Assembly: GCF_008801835.1 (NCBI RefSeq)
Contig: NZ_VZOW01000032.1
Span: 1-60,791, forward strand
Source: Cupriavidus pauculus
GTDB lineage: Bacteria > Pseudomonadota > Gammaproteobacteria > Burkholderiales > Burkholderiaceae
Reading direction: 5' to 3'
Length of the DNA: 60,791 nucleotides
Below are positions 20,529 to 28,431 of the stretch, piece by piece. The notes below the pieces were generated by a model that was given only the letters and a program-made list of their open reading frames with translations, ran no database searches and was not told where the DNA came from. Position 1 is the first letter of the stretch. Every line of letters begins with the position of its first letter. The position numbers were made by a program, and so were the translations under genes.

Positions 20529-21458
20529 ATGACACCCTCGGCCGCCGCACAGGAACCCGGCAGCTTTGCCGGCACGATGACCGAGAAACTGCGCGAGCAA
20601 TTTGCCGCAGGCCTGTTGTCGGGCCAGCAGTTGCGCCCCGACTTCACCATCGCGCAGCCGGTGCACCGCTATACCGACACCGACCATGCGATGTGGCGCA
20701 AGCTGTACGACCGCCAGGCGTCGATGCTGCAGGGCCGGGTCTGCGATGAATTCCTGCAGGGTCTGGCGACGCTCGGCATGGAGCGCGACCGGGTGCCCGA
20801 GTTCGATCAGCTCAACGAGACGCTGATGCGCGCCACGGGCTGGCAGGTGGTGGCCGTGCCCGGACTGGTGCCCGACGAGGTGTTTTTCGAGCATCTGGCC
20901 AATCGTCGCTTTCCGGCCAGCTGGTGGATGCGCAAGCCCGAGCAGATCGACTACCTGCAGGAGCCCGATTGCTTCCACGACGTCTTCGGGCATGTGCCGT
21001 TGCTGATCAACCCGGTGTTTGCCGACTACATGGAGGCATATGGCAAGGGCGGCCTGAAAGCGGCCGGACTCGGCGCACTGGACATGCTGGCGCGCCTGTA
21101 CTGGTACACCGTCGAGTTCGGCCTGATCCGCACGCCGCAGGGTTTGCGCATCTTTGGCGCGGGGATCTTGTCCAGCCAGGGCGAATCGATCTACAGCCTC
21201 GATTCGGCCAGCCCCAACCGCATCGGCTTCGACCTGCACCGGATCATGCGGACGCGCTACCGCATCGACACGTTCCAGAAAACGTACTTCGTGATCGACA
21301 GCTTCGAACAACTGTTCGACGCCACGCGGCCCGATTTCACACCGCTGTACCCGCAACTGCGCGCGTTGCCGACACTGGGCGCCGGCGATATTGCCGAGGG
21401 CGACCGCGTGATCCACGCCGGCAGCCGCGAAGGTTGGGGCGACAGCGACGACATCTGA
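20529..21458 (+). CDS. phhA: Phenylalanine-4-hydroxylase
   Basis: The 309-residue monomeric aromatic amino acid hydroxylase converts L-phenylalanine to tyrosine with O2 and tetrahydropterin in the cytoplasm. The Fe(II) ligands lie in PDCFHDVFGHVPLL (about residues 146-160) with the third ligand in the later WYTVEFGL stretch. It lacks the N-terminal regulatory domain of animal enzymes, as all bacterial PhhA do, though its N terminus is slightly longer than some. The ATG at 20529 follows TTGGAG. phhB starts about 105 bases downstream on the same strand, giving the usual phhAB pair. Confidence 0.95.
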   Translation: MTPSAAAQEPGSFAGTMTEKLREQFAAGLLSGQQLRPDFTIAQPVHRYTDTDHAMWRKLYDRQASMLQGRVCDEFLQGLATLGMERDRVPEFDQLNETLMRATGWQVVAVPGLVPDEVFFEHLANRRFPASWWMRKPEQIDYLQEPDCFHDVFGHVPLLINPVFADYMEAYGKGGLKAAGLGALDMLARLYWYTVEFGLIRTPQGLRIFGAGILSSQGESIYSLDSASPNRIGFDLHRIMRTRYRIDTFQKTYFVIDSFEQLFDATRPDFTPLYPQLRALPTLGAGDIAEGDRVIHAGSREGWGDSDDI

Positions 21459-21564
21459 GCCATCGGCCGGTTTTCATCCGTTGTGAAACAATGCCGCCAT
21501 GCCCGGCCCACAGTTCCGGGCGGGCCGGCATTTGTCGAATTCTTTCCATAGATCAGCCCACACC

Positions 21565-21867
21565 ATGACTCCTCTTTCGCAAGAAGCCCGCGCGAGCCTG
21601 CTCGCAGCACTGCCCGGCTGGACGCCTGTCCAGGACCGCGACGCCATCCAAAAATCGTTCCGCTTTGCCGATTTCAACGCCGCCTTCGGCTTCATGACCC
21701 GCGTGGCGCTGCGCGCCGACAAGGTGGACCACCACCCCGAGTGGTTCAACGTGTACAACCGCGTCGACATCACTTTGTCCACGCACGACGCCAACGGCCT
21801 GACCCAGCGCGATATCGACCTGGCCACCTTTATCGAAGCGGCCGCGGCGGGTCTGGCGCGCGAATGA
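21565..21867 (+). CDS. phhB: Pterin-4a-carbinolamine dehydratase
   Basis: A 100-residue protein with the family core FRFADFNAAFGFMTRVALRADKVDHHPEWFNVYNRVDITL (key part DHHPEW, whose two histidines are catalytic). It dehydrates the 4a-hydroxypterin made by PhhA so that the tetrahydropterin cofactor can be recycled. Position directly after phhA confirms the role. The ATG at 21565 is chosen because the family begins with a short lead before LPGW. Confidence 0.94.
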   Translation: MTPLSQEARASLLAALPGWTPVQDRDAIQKSFRFADFNAAFGFMTRVALRADKVDHHPEWFNVYNRVDITLSTHDANGLTQRDIDLATFIEAAAAGLARE

Positions 21868-21977
21868 TGGCAAGTCTGGCGGCCCATTTGCAGGCTGTCA
21901 GGCAACTGAAAGGCTGACGCCAAAACTGTCGGTACAATCAGCATCATTGTTACAACACCGGCATCGCTAAATCAGCG

Positions 21978-22697
21978 ATGTCACAGTCCGCCATGCGAAT
22001 CCTGCTGATCGAAGACGACCTCCAAATCGCCAGCGGCGTAAAGGCCGGGCTGACCAGCGCCAGCCACGAGGTGTCCGTGGTTCACGACGGCGTGTACGCC
22101 ACCGAGCATCTGCTGCGCGAGCAGCACGACCTGGTCATCCTCGACCTGGGGCTGCCCGGCATCGACGGCATGACGCTGCTGGCACGCTACCGCGCGCGCA
22201 ACCGCACGACCCCGGTGCTGATCCTCAGCGCGCGCGACGAACTCGAAGACAAGCTGTCGGGGCTCAATGCCGGCGCCGACGACTATCTGGTAAAGCCTTT
22301 CGCGCTGCCCGAACTGGAAGCGCGCGTGCGCGTGCTGCAGCGGCGCAGCCAGCATGGCGAGGCCGCGCCCGAGCGCGATATCCGCCTGGGACGCCTGCGC
22401 CTGTCGGGCAACGATCGCCGCATGTTCATCGACGGTCGCCCGCTGGAATTGTCCCCGCGCGAATTCGCCGTGCTGGAACTGCTGCTGCGCCGCCAGGGCC
22501 GCGTGGTCAGCAAGGCACAGCTGCAGGACCATCTGGCCACCTTTGCGCACCCGGCCGGTGAAGGCGGCGATACGGTGGGCGATACCGCGATCGAGGTCTA
22601 TGTGCACCGTGTGCGCAAGAAGCTCGAGGAGGCCGACGTGGAGATCGTCACTGTGCGCGGTTTCGGCTACCTGCTGCAGATCCGTGCCGGCCACTGA
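21978..22697 (+). CDS. OmpR/PhoB-type response regulator (TctD-like)
   Basis: The 239-residue protein has a receiver domain with the acidic pair in LIEDD, the phosphorylated aspartate in DLVILDLGLPG, and the conserved lysine in DDYLVKPF. A C-terminal winged helix (LSPREFAVLELLLRR, TIVTVRGFGYLL-like end) binds DNA. It is followed after 57 bases by a histidine kinase gene on the same strand. The TctDE subgroup usually controls uptake of tricarboxylates; a tctCBA set lies about 17 kb to the right and is a possible target. The first two ATG codons (21978 and 21993) are both possible starts. Confidence 0.9.
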   Translation: MSQSAMRILLIEDDLQIASGVKAGLTSASHEVSVVHDGVYATEHLLREQHDLVILDLGLPGIDGMTLLARYRARNRTTPVLILSARDELEDKLSGLNAGADDYLVKPFALPELEARVRVLQRRSQHGEAAPERDIRLGRLRLSGNDRRMFIDGRPLELSPREFAVLELLLRRQGRVVSKAQLQDHLATFAHPAGEGGDTVGDTAIEVYVHRVRKKLEEADVEIVTVRGFGYLLQIRAGH

Positions 22698-22754
22698 GCC
22701 CTTCCCCTGTCGCCCGCGTGATGGCGGGCGGCCCTGCCCGAAGTCCTGATCTCC

Positions 22755-24440
22755 ATGCCGCCGCGTTCGCCATCCTCATCCGCTCAGCCCGGCGAGCCTT
22801 CCGCCACGGGCAAGCGTCTGCGTGGCGGCTTCGGCTGGGGACAGCGCGTCCAGGCCGCGGCGCGTCATCCGTCCAACCAGAGTCTGCGCGTGCATCTGCT
22901 GCGCGCGCTGGCCACGCCGCTGTTCGCGCTGGTGCTGACCAGCGGATCGCTGTCGTACTGGCTTGCCGCCCACTACACCACGCAGGTGTTCGACCGGGCG
23001 CTCTACGGCGTCGCCAACAATATCGCCCAGCAGATCCGCATTGCCGGACCGCGCCTGGAACAGGACATCCCGGCCATCGCGCAGACGCTGGTGGAAGCGG
23101 AGGGATCCGATCGCATCTACTGGCGCATCCATGGCCCCGACGGGCTGATTGGCGGCATGGATACGTGGCTCGGCTACGGCACCGGCCAGACCACGCTGCA
23201 CGACGCGCGGCTGTTCTATGCCTGGTTCAGCGGCCGGCAGGTGCGCGCGGTGCGGCTGCCGGTGAACCTGCCCAGCACCGCCTCCGATGAACTGGGCACC
23301 ACCGCCGAAGCGCAGGTGCCGCGCGGGCCGATCGTGGTCGAAGTGGCCGAACTGCTCGACCGCCGCGAAACCGCCGCCAACGAGATCCTGTTGTCCGTGT
23401 CCGTACCGCTGATCCTGCTGTTGCTGGTGGGCAGCCTGATCCTGTCGCACGTGCTCAAGGAAGAACTGGTGCCGTTGCAAATCCTGGCCGACAAGCTCAA
23501 CCGGCAGACCGCGCGGTCGCTGGCAGCGCTGGACGAAAGCCAGGTGCCCGCCGAGATGGAACCGCTGATTCGCGCGCAGAACGCGCTGTTGTCGCGCCTG
23601 CGCGATGCACTCGATGCGCAGCGCAAGTTCATTGCCGACGCCGCGCACCAGTTGCGCACGCCGCTTACGGCGGTGAAGCTGCACGCCGACCGCGCGGTGC
23701 TGGCCGATTCGCTCGACGTGGCGCGCCACGCGCTGCGCGAAGTGCAGACCGCGGCGGATCGTGCCGTGCGTCTGTCGAACCAGTTGCTGTCACTGGCGCG
23801 CGCGGAGCCCGGTCTGTCGCTCGATCGGCTCGGTCCGGTGGAATATTTCGATCTGGCGGAACTGGCTTTCGAAATCGGTGCGGAATGGGTGCCGCAGGCG
23901 CTGGCGCGCCATATCGACCTGGGCTTCGAAGTGTTGCCCGGCCCCACCTTCACGGGTGGCGCACCGGCCATGGTGCGCGGCAATCGGCTGCTGATGCGCG
24001 AGGCGCTGTCCAACCTGATCGACAACGCGGTGAAATACGTGCCCGCGGGCGGCCGCATTACCGTGCGCGCCGGCGGCGAGGCGATCGGTCACCGTGGCAT
24101 GGCCGTGGTGATGATCGAGGACAACGGCCCCGGCATTCCGCACGCGCGCCGCGAGGAGGTCTTCAAGCGGTTCTTCCGGGGCGACCATACGCCCGGTACG
24201 CCGGCCACCCAGGCGGCCCCCAGCGGCGCGGGGCTGGGTTTGGCGATCGTGCATGAGATCGTCACGCTGCATCAGGGCACGATTCGCATCGAAGATGTGC
24301 CCGCTTCGGCGCTACAAGTCGCGGCGGCCGTTGCAGCGGGTGTCGACGTAGACGCCGCTGCCGAGCCGGCAACGCGGCGTCCTGGCATGCGTTTTGTGAT
24401 CCGGATCCCGTGCGAGGCGCCTGGCACGGCAACGGTGTGA
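22755..24440 (+). CDS. Sensor histidine kinase (TctE-like)
   Basis: A 561-residue inner-membrane kinase. Membrane segments lie at about residues 50-70 and 210-230, enclosing a periplasmic sensor of the two-component-sensor N-terminal type. The phospho-acceptor histidine is in FIADAAHQLRTPL. The ATPase domain has NLIDNAVKYVP (N box), VMIEDNGPGIP (G1) and SGAGLGLAIV (G2). It should phosphorylate the response regulator encoded just upstream. The C-terminal tail after GLGLAIV contains an alanine-rich insert before the end, not needed for activity. The signal is unknown; tricarboxylate is suggested only by family. Confidence 0.9.
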   Translation: MPPRSPSSSAQPGEPSATGKRLRGGFGWGQRVQAAARHPSNQSLRVHLLRALATPLFALVLTSGSLSYWLAAHYTTQVFDRALYGVANNIAQQIRIAGPRLEQDIPAIAQTLVEAEGSDRIYWRIHGPDGLIGGMDTWLGYGTGQTTLHDARLFYAWFSGRQVRAVRLPVNLPSTASDELGTTAEAQVPRGPIVVEVAELLDRRETAANEILLSVSVPLILLLLVGSLILSHVLKEELVPLQILADKLNRQTARSLAALDESQVPAEMEPLIRAQNALLSRLRDALDAQRKFIADAAHQLRTPLTAVKLHADRAVLADSLDVARHALREVQTAADRAVRLSNQLLSLARAEPGLSLDRLGPVEYFDLAELAFEIGAEWVPQALARHIDLGFEVLPGPTFTGGAPAMVRGNRLLMREALSNLIDNAVKYVPAGGRITVRAGGEAIGHRGMAVVMIEDNGPGIPHARREEVFKRFFRGDHTPGTPATQAAPSGAGLGLAIVHEIVTLHQGTIRIEDVPASALQVAAAVAAGVDVDAAAEPATRRPGMRFVIRIPCEAPGTATV

Positions 24441-24549
24441 GCAGGCCGGGATGCCACCCTCTGGGCGTCCGAGCAGCGCCCTGCGTGGCTCGGGCGCCGC
24501 CGCATCGGCAATCGCCCGGCCAGCCTGCGAAGCGCCGCGTCCGTGACGG

Positions 24550-25056
24550 CTAGCGCTTGTCCTTAGGCGCCAGCATGGTGCCGCGGCAGTTGGGGCTACC
24601 GCAGCGGCATGCGTATTCCTGCTTCAGCTTCTTCGTATAGCGCGCGTCGATGACGAGGCCATAGTCGTAGAACAATTCCTCGCCCGCGGCGATATCGCGC
24701 AGCGCGTGGATGAACACCCGGCCCTTTTTCTCGCGCGCTTCGCAGTTGGGCTCGCAGGCGTGGTTGATCCAGCGCGCGCGGTTGCCACCGAACTTCGCGT
24801 CGATCACATTGCCGTCGTCCAAACTGAAATAGAACGTGTGATTCGGATCGGCGGGATCGTGCGGATGGCGCTTGAGCGCTTCCTTCCACGAAATGTGCTC
24901 GCCCTTGTACTCGATCACGCGCTCGCCTTCTGCAATTGCGCCAATCGCGTATACCCCCTTGCCATGCACGCCCGACTGACGCACCTCGATGCGGTCGCTG
25001 GCGCTCTTCTTTTTGCCCGACTTCTTTTCCTTGGCGTCCTTGGCCTTGTCCGACAT
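24550..25056 (-). CDS. SET domain protein-lysine methyltransferase
   Basis: A 168-residue protein with a lysine-rich N terminus (MSDKAKDAKEKKSGKKK) followed by a complete SET domain. Visible motifs are GVHGKGVYAIGAIAEGERV (cofactor site), RWINHACEPNCEA (the NHxCxPNC pseudoknot motif), GEELFYDYG (catalytic tyrosine) and a post-SET zinc cluster CRCGSPNCRG. SET enzymes transfer methyl groups from S-adenosylmethionine to protein lysines. They are known mostly from eukaryotes but occur in some bacteria, where the few tested act on histone-like or ribosomal proteins. The gene is divergent from the HU gene across a region packed with GTATAC palindromes; one GTATAC also lies inside its own 5' part at 24949-24954. 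The substrate is not known. Confidence 0.9.
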   Translation of the reverse strand: MSDKAKDAKEKKSGKKKSASDRIEVRQSGVHGKGVYAIGAIAEGERVIEYKGEHISWKEALKRHPHDPADPNHTFYFSLDDGNVIDAKFGGNRARWINHACEPNCEAREKKGRVFIHALRDIAAGEELFYDYGLVIDARYTKKLKQEYACRCGSPNCRGTMLAPKDKR

Positions 25057-25113
25057 GTGCTGAATTTCCCGTGTGCGGTGGATGGGCCGGTCCAGTCCGG
25101 CGCGAACCGGATG

Positions 25114-25138
25114 ATACCTGTGCGCAAGTGACAGGTAT
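25114..25138. repeat. Inverted repeat ATACCTGT / ACAGGTAT
   Basis: An eight-base perfect inverted repeat with a nine-base spacer (25114-25121 and 25131-25138) about 60 bases upstream of the SET gene start. Its right arm overlaps the first GTATAC of the cluster. It is a candidate operator for the SET gene. Confidence 0.55.
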
Positions 25139-25160
25139 ACGTGCGCGCCACGTATACCGA

Positions 25161-25191
25161 TGTGGATAACCACGCCTGTTTCTGTGGATAA
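25161..25191 (-). promoter_or_regulatory. Two perfect DnaA boxes
   Basis: TGTGGATAA at 25161-25169 and again at 25183-25191 is the complement of TTATCCACA, the strongest DnaA box. The centres are 22 bases apart, about two helical turns, on the same strand. Confidence 0.7.
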
Positions 25192-25364
25192 GCACGCGGG
25201 TTTGGTGTGGGCTGCCTGGGGCTGAGCTGGGGACGGGACGGGAACAAGTTTGAAGGTATACGTCCACCCCCTCGACCAAAAGCATGAGTCATCCACGCCG
25301 CCCAACAATTGCTCCCGGACTTTCCTGTATACGTAAACGCTTGATCGGATTGACGTATACGCGG

Positions 25365-25373
25365 TTATCCACA
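25365..25373 (+). promoter_or_regulatory. Perfect DnaA box
   Basis: TTATCCACA on the plus strand, opposite in orientation to the two boxes at 25161-25191. It directly follows the GTATAC copy at 25355 and precedes an AT-rich stretch. Confidence 0.7.
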
Positions 25374-26034
25374 GAAACCGGGCTGGCTTACCTATCACTA
25401 CTATTTGTATACATGAAAAGAAGATGTAAACCGTACGGATGAGCACCGCCGGAGTGGACGTATACCTCCGTCGCAAATCGGGTTCGATGTTTTTGTCGCG
25501 ATGAAAAAATAAGCAGCGATGGCAATGCCCGCGCCGATGCGGATCGACGTCGGGCGATGCATGCGACGACGCGACTCGCATCGGGAATCGCAGCCAATGG
25601 CGCAGGGCAAGTGATCGGAGGTATACGCCGGCTTGCCTTAAATCGCCGTCATGAGCTCTCAGGCGCGCTCAGAGCGCTTTTGACCGCGTATACGTCCCCC
25701 GGCATCTCCAGGCGTCATTAGCCGCGTCCAGGCGGTATACGTGGCTCTGGTGGCCCTCTCGCCTCGCTGGCGCGTATCGGCATCGCGGTCGCGGCGGCGC
25801 GTATACGTCGCCAACGCCTCGCCAACACTCGTCAACAGCCTCGCCGAACGACCATGCAAAACCCGCCAAGCGCGCACTGGCGCGGCCTGGCGGCAAACGT
25901 CGGTAACAAACTGTTCCCGGTGCGGCTTGCCCGACACGGTATGATGTGGCCCGCGGCGTTTTTGCCGGAGCGGCTTCTGACGGAGCCGGCCGGCGTGGAC
26001 GTCAGTGTTTTTTCAACTCGATACGGAGTGAAGC

Positions 26035-26313
26035 ATGACGAAAACCGAACTGATCGACGCGATCGCAGCTGGCGTGGACGGTCTGACCAAGGCCAAGGCC
26101 GAGCAAGCGCTGAACGTGACCCTGGGCGCCATCATGGACGCCGTGGCCAAGGGCGAAACGCTGAGCCTGATCGGCTTTGGTACCTTCAGCAAGGGCGAGC
26201 GCGGCGAGCGCATGGCCCGCAACCCGCGCACCGGCGAAGAAATCAAGGTGGAAGCTGCGAAGACCGTGAAGTTCAAGGCTGGCCAGAAGTTCAAGGACGC
26301 CGTCAACCAGTAA
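26035..26313 (+). CDS. DNA-binding protein HU
   Basis: A 92-residue HU/IHF-family protein beginning MTKTELIDAIAAGVDGLTKAKAEQAL, with the minor-groove arm region GFGTFSKGERGERMARNPRTGEEIKVEAAK and the NPRTG turn whose proline intercalates into DNA. The ending VKFKAGQKFKDAVNQ is typical of HU. HU compacts the nucleoid and assists replication start at oriC. The ATG is preceded by GGAG. It lies next to a cluster of DnaA boxes and GTATAC sites. Whether it corresponds to HupA or HupB of other species cannot be told here. Confidence 0.95.
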   Translation: MTKTELIDAIAAGVDGLTKAKAEQALNVTLGAIMDAVAKGETLSLIGFGTFSKGERGERMARNPRTGEEIKVEAAKTVKFKAGQKFKDAVNQ

Positions 26314-26318
26314 TGACG

Positions 26319-26343
26319 ACGGGCACGCAGTTGCGCCCGTTTC
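26319..26343 (+). terminator. Probable terminator after HU
   Basis: ACGGGC (26319-26324) pairs with GCCCGT (26335-26340), extended by part of the interior with mismatches, then TTT. It begins five bases after the HU stop codon. The stem is imperfect and the T run short. Confidence 0.5.
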
Positions 26344-26407
26344 GTATGACCCCGCCGTGCCGCCGCCCCAGCCCGAAAGCGGCGCAGGTGCGCAGCGCGC
26401 GGGGACG

Positions 26408-26416
26408 TTATCCACA
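26408..26416 (+). promoter_or_regulatory. Perfect DnaA box downstream of HU
   Basis: TTATCCACA lies in the 240-base gap between HU and the DUF2272 gene, in the same orientation as the box at 25365. Confidence 0.65.
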
Positions 26417-26553
26417 CCCATCCGCCGGCAGTCCCGCGCGGAAAATCACACCGCTGCCAGCGCCACTTCAGAGGCCTTCGGCGGCGACCCAAGAATGTCA
26501 TTCGCGCTTGGCGCATCAAGGCTTTGCGCGATTTAGAGATCCCCGGGCCCGAG

Positions 26554-27540
26554 ATGCTGTCCCGCTTGCTGCCGCGTAGATTTCCACAGCGTTATTCACA
26601 ACGCTTTCCACACCTGGTTCCACAACGTTCTCCACAGGCGCGCAGACACGTGTGGCAGGCCCTCGCATGCGCGGCGGCGCTGGCCGTGTTGGGCGGTTGC
26701 ACCACATCGCCACCGCGCACCGCGCGCGCGCAGGCGATACCGCTGCCCGACCATGAGCACGTTGCAACAGCCCCGGGTGCCACGCAGCGCGAGCGCATCG
26801 TCGACATTGCTATGCAGGAATGGCGCAAATGGGGCAGCCAGGTCGTGCACATCGGCCGCGACGACAGCGCATGCGTGACGCAAAGCCCGCTGCCCGCCCC
26901 GCAGGCCGCGCCTTCGCCCAGCGCCGACGGCACCGCAGCAACCGGTCGGGGCTCGGCCGATGTGGATATGGATGAGAATGGCCAATCTGCCGATTGCCTG
27001 CGGTTTCCCGATGGCACGGGCATGGAAGCCACGCCGCGCGGCTGCCGGATGGCGCAGCGCTACTGGGCCATCGTCGGCGAAGCACCCGATTGCCGCCAGA
27101 TCACGCAGGGCGCGTGGGCGTGGTCGGCCGTGTTCATTTCGTGGGTCATGCGCAAGGCCGGCCTCGACAACGACCAGTTTCTGACCGGCCAATCGCATTC
27201 GATGTACGTGGTGGACGCGCGCGACGGCATCCTGCCGCGCCCCGCTTTCCATATCGAGCCACTGCCCGCCGTGCCGCGTCCCGGCGACCTGATTTGCGCG
27301 GGCCGCGGGCGCGACAAGTACCTGTCGGATCCGTCCGAAGTCGGTTTTGGCACGACGCCGATGCATTGCGACATCGTGGTGGCGGTCGATACGACCGCTG
27401 GCGTGGTGAAGGCGATTGGCGGCAACGTCCAGCAATCCGTGTCGATGGATGAGATCGAACTGAACGAAGCCGGGCAACTCGACGGCTTCACCAATTCCCA
27501 TCTGCCGTGGCTGCTGATCATGCGCAACGATCTGCAATAG
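26554..27540 (+). CDS. DUF2272 family lipoprotein
   Basis: The protein has a hydrophobic segment ALACAAALAVLGGC that ends in a lipobox, so it should be a lipoprotein anchored by the cysteine. The mature part has the DUF2272 pattern: IVDIAMQEWRKWG, AWSAVFISWVMRKAGL, SHSMYVVDARDG, PRPGDLICAGR and HCDIVVAV, which resembles NlpC/P60-like or CHAP-like folds in layout with conserved Cys/His. An enzymatic role on peptidoglycan is possible but unproven. The start is uncertain: ATG 26554 (used here) gives an unusually long arginine-rich lead of about 49 residues before the cysteine, while GTG 26650 gives a short lead without positive charge. The 5' part overlaps a tandem DnaA-like array. Confidence 0.75.
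   Translation: MLSRLLPRRFPQRYSQRFPHLVPQRSPQARRHVWQALACAAALAVLGGCTTSPPRTARAQAIPLPDHEHVATAPGATQRERIVDIAMQEWRKWGSQVVHIGRDDSACVTQSPLPAPQAAPSPSADGTAATGRGSADVDMDENGQSADCLRFPDGTGMEATPRGCRMAQRYWAIVGEAPDCRQITQGAWAWSAVFISWVMRKAGLDNDQFLTGQSHSMYVVDARDGILPRPAFHIEPLPAVPRPGDLICAGRGRDKYLSDPSEVGFGTTPMHCDIVVAVDTTAGVVKAIGGNVQQSVSMDEIELNEAGQLDGFTNSHLPWLLIMRNDLQ
26582..26640 (+). repeat. Five tandem DnaA-box-like units (TTCCACA array)
   Basis: About 12 bases apart, the sequence repeats TTTCCACAGCG, TTATTCACAACG, CTTTCCACACC, TTCCACAACG and TTCTCCACAGG. The second unit contains TTATTCACA (26592-26600), a perfect TTATNCACA DnaA box; the others differ at one to three positions. The array ends just before a possible GTG start of the DUF2272 gene at 26650. 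If translation starts at the earlier ATG (26554) the array is coding. Confidence 0.65.
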
Positions 27541-27672
27541 CACTGGCCCACCTGCCGCGCACCGGCCCGTCCGATTAGATACCTCCGGTTGATTCTCTCC
27601 ATCGCCCGGCTGCATTGACCGGCCTGGCGCGGCGCGGAACACTGCGCGATCGGTTTTTTGTCGATCGTCCAC

Positions 27673-28431
27673 ATGTCCGCGCCCGCCCCTGCCAACCCGC
27701 TACAAACCCCCGATATCGCCCGCCGGGTGGTTGCCGAAGCACTGGGTACGGCGTTGCTGATCGCCATCGTGGTGGGTTCGGGCATCCGCGCGGAACGGCT
27801 TGCCGCGGGCGATATCGCGCTGGCGCTGCTGTGCAATGCGCTGGCCACCGGTGCCGGCCTGGTGGCGCTGCTGGTGTCGCTGGGGCCCGTGTCGGGCGGC
27901 CATTTCAATCCTGTCGTCACCCTTTCCCAGCTTGTGCAGGGCGCGTTGTCGCCGCGCGCGGCAGTCGCTTATGTGTCGGCGCAACTGACCGGCGCGGTGC
28001 TCGGCGTGATGGCGGCCCACGCGATGTTCGGCCTGCCGCTGCTGTCGATGTCCATGCAGATGCGCACGGGCGCGCCGATGTGGTGGAGCGAATGTGTCGC
28101 CTCGTTCGGGCTGATCGGCTTGGGCCTGGCCACCGGCCGACGCCGGCCGGCGCTGGTGCCGTTCGTGGTGGCCGGCTACATCACGGCGGGCTACTGGTTC
28201 ACCGCCTCCACGTCGTTCGCCAACCCGGCGTTGACCATCGCGTGCGCGCTCACGAATACCTTTACCGGTATTCGCATGATCGATGTTCCAATGTTTATCG
28301 TCGCACAGATAATTGGTGCGGTGAATGCCACGATGCTTTTCGACTGGCTCTGCCCGCGGCCGGTGGGCGATGAGAGCCGCCCGGCGCGCCGCTGGCCGCT
28401 GGCGGCCGCCCCGACTACCAGCGCCGATTGA
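27673..28431 (+). CDS. Aquaporin / MIP family channel
   Basis: A 252-residue inner-membrane protein with six membrane segments. The two half-helix motifs are GGHFNPVVTL (NPV in place of the classic NPA) and FANPALTIACAL (NPA). The segment AEALGTALLIAIVVGSGI is the usual first helix. Such channels pass water, glycerol or small neutral solutes including arsenite; the selectivity cannot be read off. The ATG at 27673 is preferred over an upstream TTG. No ars genes are nearby. Its last 17 bases overlap the end of the convergent porin gene. Confidence 0.88.
   Translation: MSAPAPANPLQTPDIARRVVAEALGTALLIAIVVGSGIRAERLAAGDIALALLCNALATGAGLVALLVSLGPVSGGHFNPVVTLSQLVQGALSPRAAVAYVSAQLTGAVLGVMAAHAMFGLPLLSMSMQMRTGAPMWWSECVASFGLIGLGLATGRRRPALVPFVVAGYITAGYWFTASTSFANPALTIACALTNTFTGIRMIDVPMFIVAQIIGAVNATMLFDWLCPRPVGDESRPARRWPLAAAPTTSAD

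Larger units (their letters stand above)
25135..25806. repeat. Cluster of eleven GTATAC palindromes
   Basis: GTATAC occurs at 25135, 25152, 25256, 25327, 25355, 25407, 25460, 25621, 25688, 25735 and 25801 (first base). In nine or more cases the flank extends it to GTATACG or CGTATAC, and several read GGTATACGTCC on one strand. The first two copies form a perfect nine-base inverted repeat, GTATACGTG and CACGTATAC, around CGCGC (25135-25157). Chance expectation for one hexamer in 672 bases is well below one, and lower still at this GC content. Spacing is irregular, so this is not a tandem or CRISPR repeat; it looks like a protein-binding cluster. Confidence 0.9.
25057..26034. other. Non-coding region between the SET and HU genes
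   Basis: This 978-base stretch has no convincing protein gene on either strand. It contains eleven GTATAC palindromes, three perfect DnaA boxes and AT-rich patches (about 25385-25440 and 25488-25525) in an otherwise GC-rich neighbourhood. The HU promoter must be in its right part and the SET promoter in its left part. Annotated in detail in the following entries. Confidence 0.75.

Noticed and set aside
25057..26034. Replication origin of a secondary chromosome or plasmid (GTATAC as iterons)
   Set aside because: No RepA, ParA or ParB gene is nearby, the GTATAC copies are irregularly spaced and too short for iterons, and the neighbours are backbone genes. A regulatory DnaA locus remains open.
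26582..26640. CRISPR array or variable-number tandem repeat
   Set aside because: Units are only about 12 bases, degenerate, without spacers. DnaA-box similarity explains them better.
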